From assembly GCF_901521055.1 (NCBI RefSeq), contig NZ_CABEGA010000095.1, positions 1-64,000 of the forward strand: a stretch of 64,000 nucleotides of DNA, read 5' to 3'. Source of the DNA: Cellulomonas hominis. Its GTDB lineage: Bacteria; Actinomycetota; Actinomycetes; Actinomycetales; Cellulomonadaceae. The notes under the pieces were generated by a model, which did no database searches, was not told the DNA's origin, and saw nothing but the letters and a program-made list of their open reading frames with translations. Below, piece after piece: positions 62,392 through 64,000 of the stretch; within the stretch, counting starts at the first letter, position 1, and the number at the start of each line of letters is the position of its first letter. Position numbers and translations under genes: made by a program.

Positions 62392-64000
62392 TCAGCGGGC
62401 GCTGCGCACCCGGCGGGCGACGACCACCAGGCCGGCCCCGACCAGCAGCAGGAGCCAGGCCCCGGCCATCAGGGCGCCGCTCTGGGCACCCGTCACGGCG
62501 AGGTCGTCGCCGGCCGCGGCCGGGCTCGCGGCCGGAGTCGCCCCGGGGACCGCGAGCACGACCGGGAGGCTCGCCCAGCGGCCCGAGGTGCCACCGGTCG
62601 CGATGACCGTGTGCGCACCCGTCGGGACGTCCGCCGGGATGCTCGCCAGCAGACGGGCGACACCGTTCGCGTCGGCCACCGCGGTGCCCAGGAACACCGG
62701 GTCGGAGTGCAAGTAGAACGCGACCGTCTCACCGGGCTCGAAGCCCTCGGCGACGAGCTCCATCTGCTGACCCGGGGCCGTGGCGGCCTTCGGGGTCTCC
62801 AGCTCCGCGGTCGGCAGCGCGCCCACGCGGGCCGGCTCGCCCCCGACCGTCACCCGGACCGCGCCGGAGGCGGCGAGGGTGGAGGCGGTCTCGGGCAGGT
62901 CGACGACGAGGTCGTGCGTGCCGGGCGTGAGCACCGGCAGGTCGATGGCGATGACGCCGTCCTGCGCGAGCTGGCCCTGGCCGAGCACCGTCTCACCCTC
63001 CCGGACGACGAAGGTCTGCGGCAGGACGAACCCGCCGACGGTGACCTTCAGCGCGCCCTGCGTCGCCACCGGGACGTCGAGCGTCGCCGGCGCGGACACG
63101 GCGAGCGTGGCCTTGGTGACGGTGACGGTGCCGGACCCCTGGGCCTCGAGGTACGGGTTGGTCGACATGTCGACGGCCGTGACCGCGTACCGGGCGAGCA
63201 TGCTCGGGGTCGGCAGGTACGCCACCGAGACGGCGTACGTGCCCACGGCCAGGCCGGGGACCGTGACGGACGCCGAGCCCTTGCCGTTCAGCAGCGCGTC
63301 GTCCAGGACGATCGCCGAACCGCCGGCCTTCGGGGTCAGCGTCACCCGCACGTCGCCGGCGGGCACGGGGGCGCCCGCGGGGCCGCTCACCTTGACCGGG
63401 ACGACCGCGTCGCGGCCGACGACGACGGTCGACGAGCCGACCGTGACGGTCGGGGTGGCCACGGCCGCCCACGCCCAGGCGTCGTCGTGCACGGTGGTCA
63501 TGCCGGGGGCGGTGACGGTGGCGCGGACGCGGATGGTCTTGCCGAGGTCGGCGGCGGTGGGGGTGTACGTGGCGCCGGGCACGGAGAACTCGTTGTCGCC
63601 GATGAACCACTCGTACGCGATCGACGCGCCCGCCCAGCCGGACGGCCGCGGGGTGAGGACCTGGCCGAGGACGGCCTGGCCGTCGACCGTGCCGTCGAGG
63701 GCCAGGTCGCCCGCCGCGATCGTGCCGCGCTGGATCGTCCCCAGGGTCTGGGAGATCGACTTGGCGGTGCCGGGCGCGAGCGTCGGGTGCGAGCCCGTGA
63801 CGGTCACGCTGAGCGCCTTGCCCTCCTGGCCGGGCTGCGGGGTGAAGGTCGGGTCCTCGCTGACCGGCACGCCGTCGAGGGCCCACGACCAGCTCAGCCG
63901 GAGGCCCTGCTCGACGGTCGGCTTCCAGCCGTCCGTCTCGAAGTACGCCGGCTGCCCGACGGTCGGGAACGGGCCGTAGCCGTAGTGGCCGGCGGTGACG
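62392..64000 (-). CDS. C-terminal part of LAXTG-anchored surface protein with Ig-like repeats (5' end outside window)
   Basis: The frame is open through the right edge, so the N-terminus is missing; 535 residues are visible. Repeated beta-sandwich modules occur: a module beginning QPGQEGKALSVTVTG and ending TIRVRATVTAPG, bacterial Ig-like modules (VVVGRDAVVPVKVSGPAGAPVPAGDVRVTL), and one with FEPGETVAFYLHSDPV. The C-terminus is a wall-sorting signal: LAVTG, a span (ALMAGAWLLLLVGAGLVVV) and a basic tail (ARRVRSAR). LAVTG fits the LAXTG preference of class E sortases. It is probably a wall-attached adhesin or enzyme; any catalytic part lies outside the window. Confidence 0.88.
   Translation of the reverse strand, partial: VTAGHYGYGPFPTVGQPAYFETDGWKPTVEQGLRLSWSWALDGVPVSEDPTFTPQPGQEGKALSVTVTGSHPTLAPGTAKSISQTLGTIQRGTIAAGDLALDGTVDGQAVLGQVLTPRPSGWAGASIAYEWFIGDNEFSVPGATYTPTAADLGKTIRVRATVTAPGMTTVHDDAWAWAAVATPTVTVGSSTVVVGRDAVVPVKVSGPAGAPVPAGDVRVTLTPKAGGSAIVLDDALLNGKGSASVTVPGLAVGTYAVSVAYLPTPSMLARYAVTAVDMSTNPYLEAQGSGTVTVTKATLAVSAPATLDVPVATQGALKVTVGGFVLPQTFVVREGETVLGQGQLAQDGVIAIDLPVLTPGTHDLVVDLPETASTLAASGAVRVTVGGEPARVGALPTAELETPKAATAPGQQMELVAEGFEPGETVAFYLHSDPVFLGTAVADANGVARLLASIPADVPTGAHTVIATGGTSGRWASLPVVLAVPGATPAASPAAAGDDLAVTGAQSGALMAGAWLLLLVGAGLVVVARRVRSAR

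Overview
The window looks like the replication-origin region of a very GC-rich (about 74%) actinobacterial chromosome. Gene order, heavy use of GTG starts, GTGA/ATGA start-stop overlaps and TTGTCCACA-type DnaA boxes all fit Micrococcales, most likely a Cellulomonas-like member. That placement is inferred from gene content and order; no 16S gene is present.

Left of the origin (1-13,331): the end of a membrane-anchored protein of the type encoded beside MurJ, then trxB-trxA, a PLP aminotransferase and a D-Ala-D-Ala ligase-like gene, all rightward. Next come the leftward rsmG-parA-parB operon and the leftward rpmH-rnpA-yidD-yidC-jag operon. Between rsmG and jag lies about 1.9 kb without a credible gene; it holds five parS-like ParB sites, with a sixth inside the end of rsmG. 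This is the centromere of the chromosome.

Origin and replication core (13,100-25,304): dnaA, a roughly 720-bp oriC with many DnaA-box-like sequences, dnaN, gnd, recF, dciA, gyrB, gyrA and a DUF3566 membrane gene. After this come tRNA-Ile(GAT), a 39-residue DLW-39 family gene and tRNA-Ala(TGC).

Cassette (25,707-29,492): two identical 47-nt terminator hairpins bracket a zinc-type quinone oxidoreductase gene, a redox-type HxlR regulator and an unrecognised 625-residue enzyme-like protein read divergently. It looks like a later insertion into an otherwise conserved neighbourhood and is the best candidate for something undescribed.

Cell-envelope core (29,513-44,424): a DUF5324-like gene, ppiA, rhomboid protease, crgA, DUF881, class E sortase, a 54-residue membrane protein, pabA/trpG, then the leftward fhaA-fhaB-pstP-rodA-pbpA-pknA-pknB operon that couples Ser/Thr phosphorylation to septal and elongation wall synthesis, and tRNA-Leu(CAG).

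Accessory right arm (44,600-64,000): an SDR/TetR pair with clear operators; a repeat-bearing acidic peptide; a chain of overlapping membrane genes led by a membrane-anchored HEXXH protein; an NTF2-like gene; a leftward phnD-phnC-phnE-phosphatase-tetR operon; an NrdR-box-controlled nrdD-nrdG pair; a DUF1206 gene; two RibD-type reductases; an LLM flavin oxidoreductase; an FBP zinc-finger protein; and the 3' part of a surface protein whose LAVTG sorting signal suits the class E sortase encoded 29 kb away.
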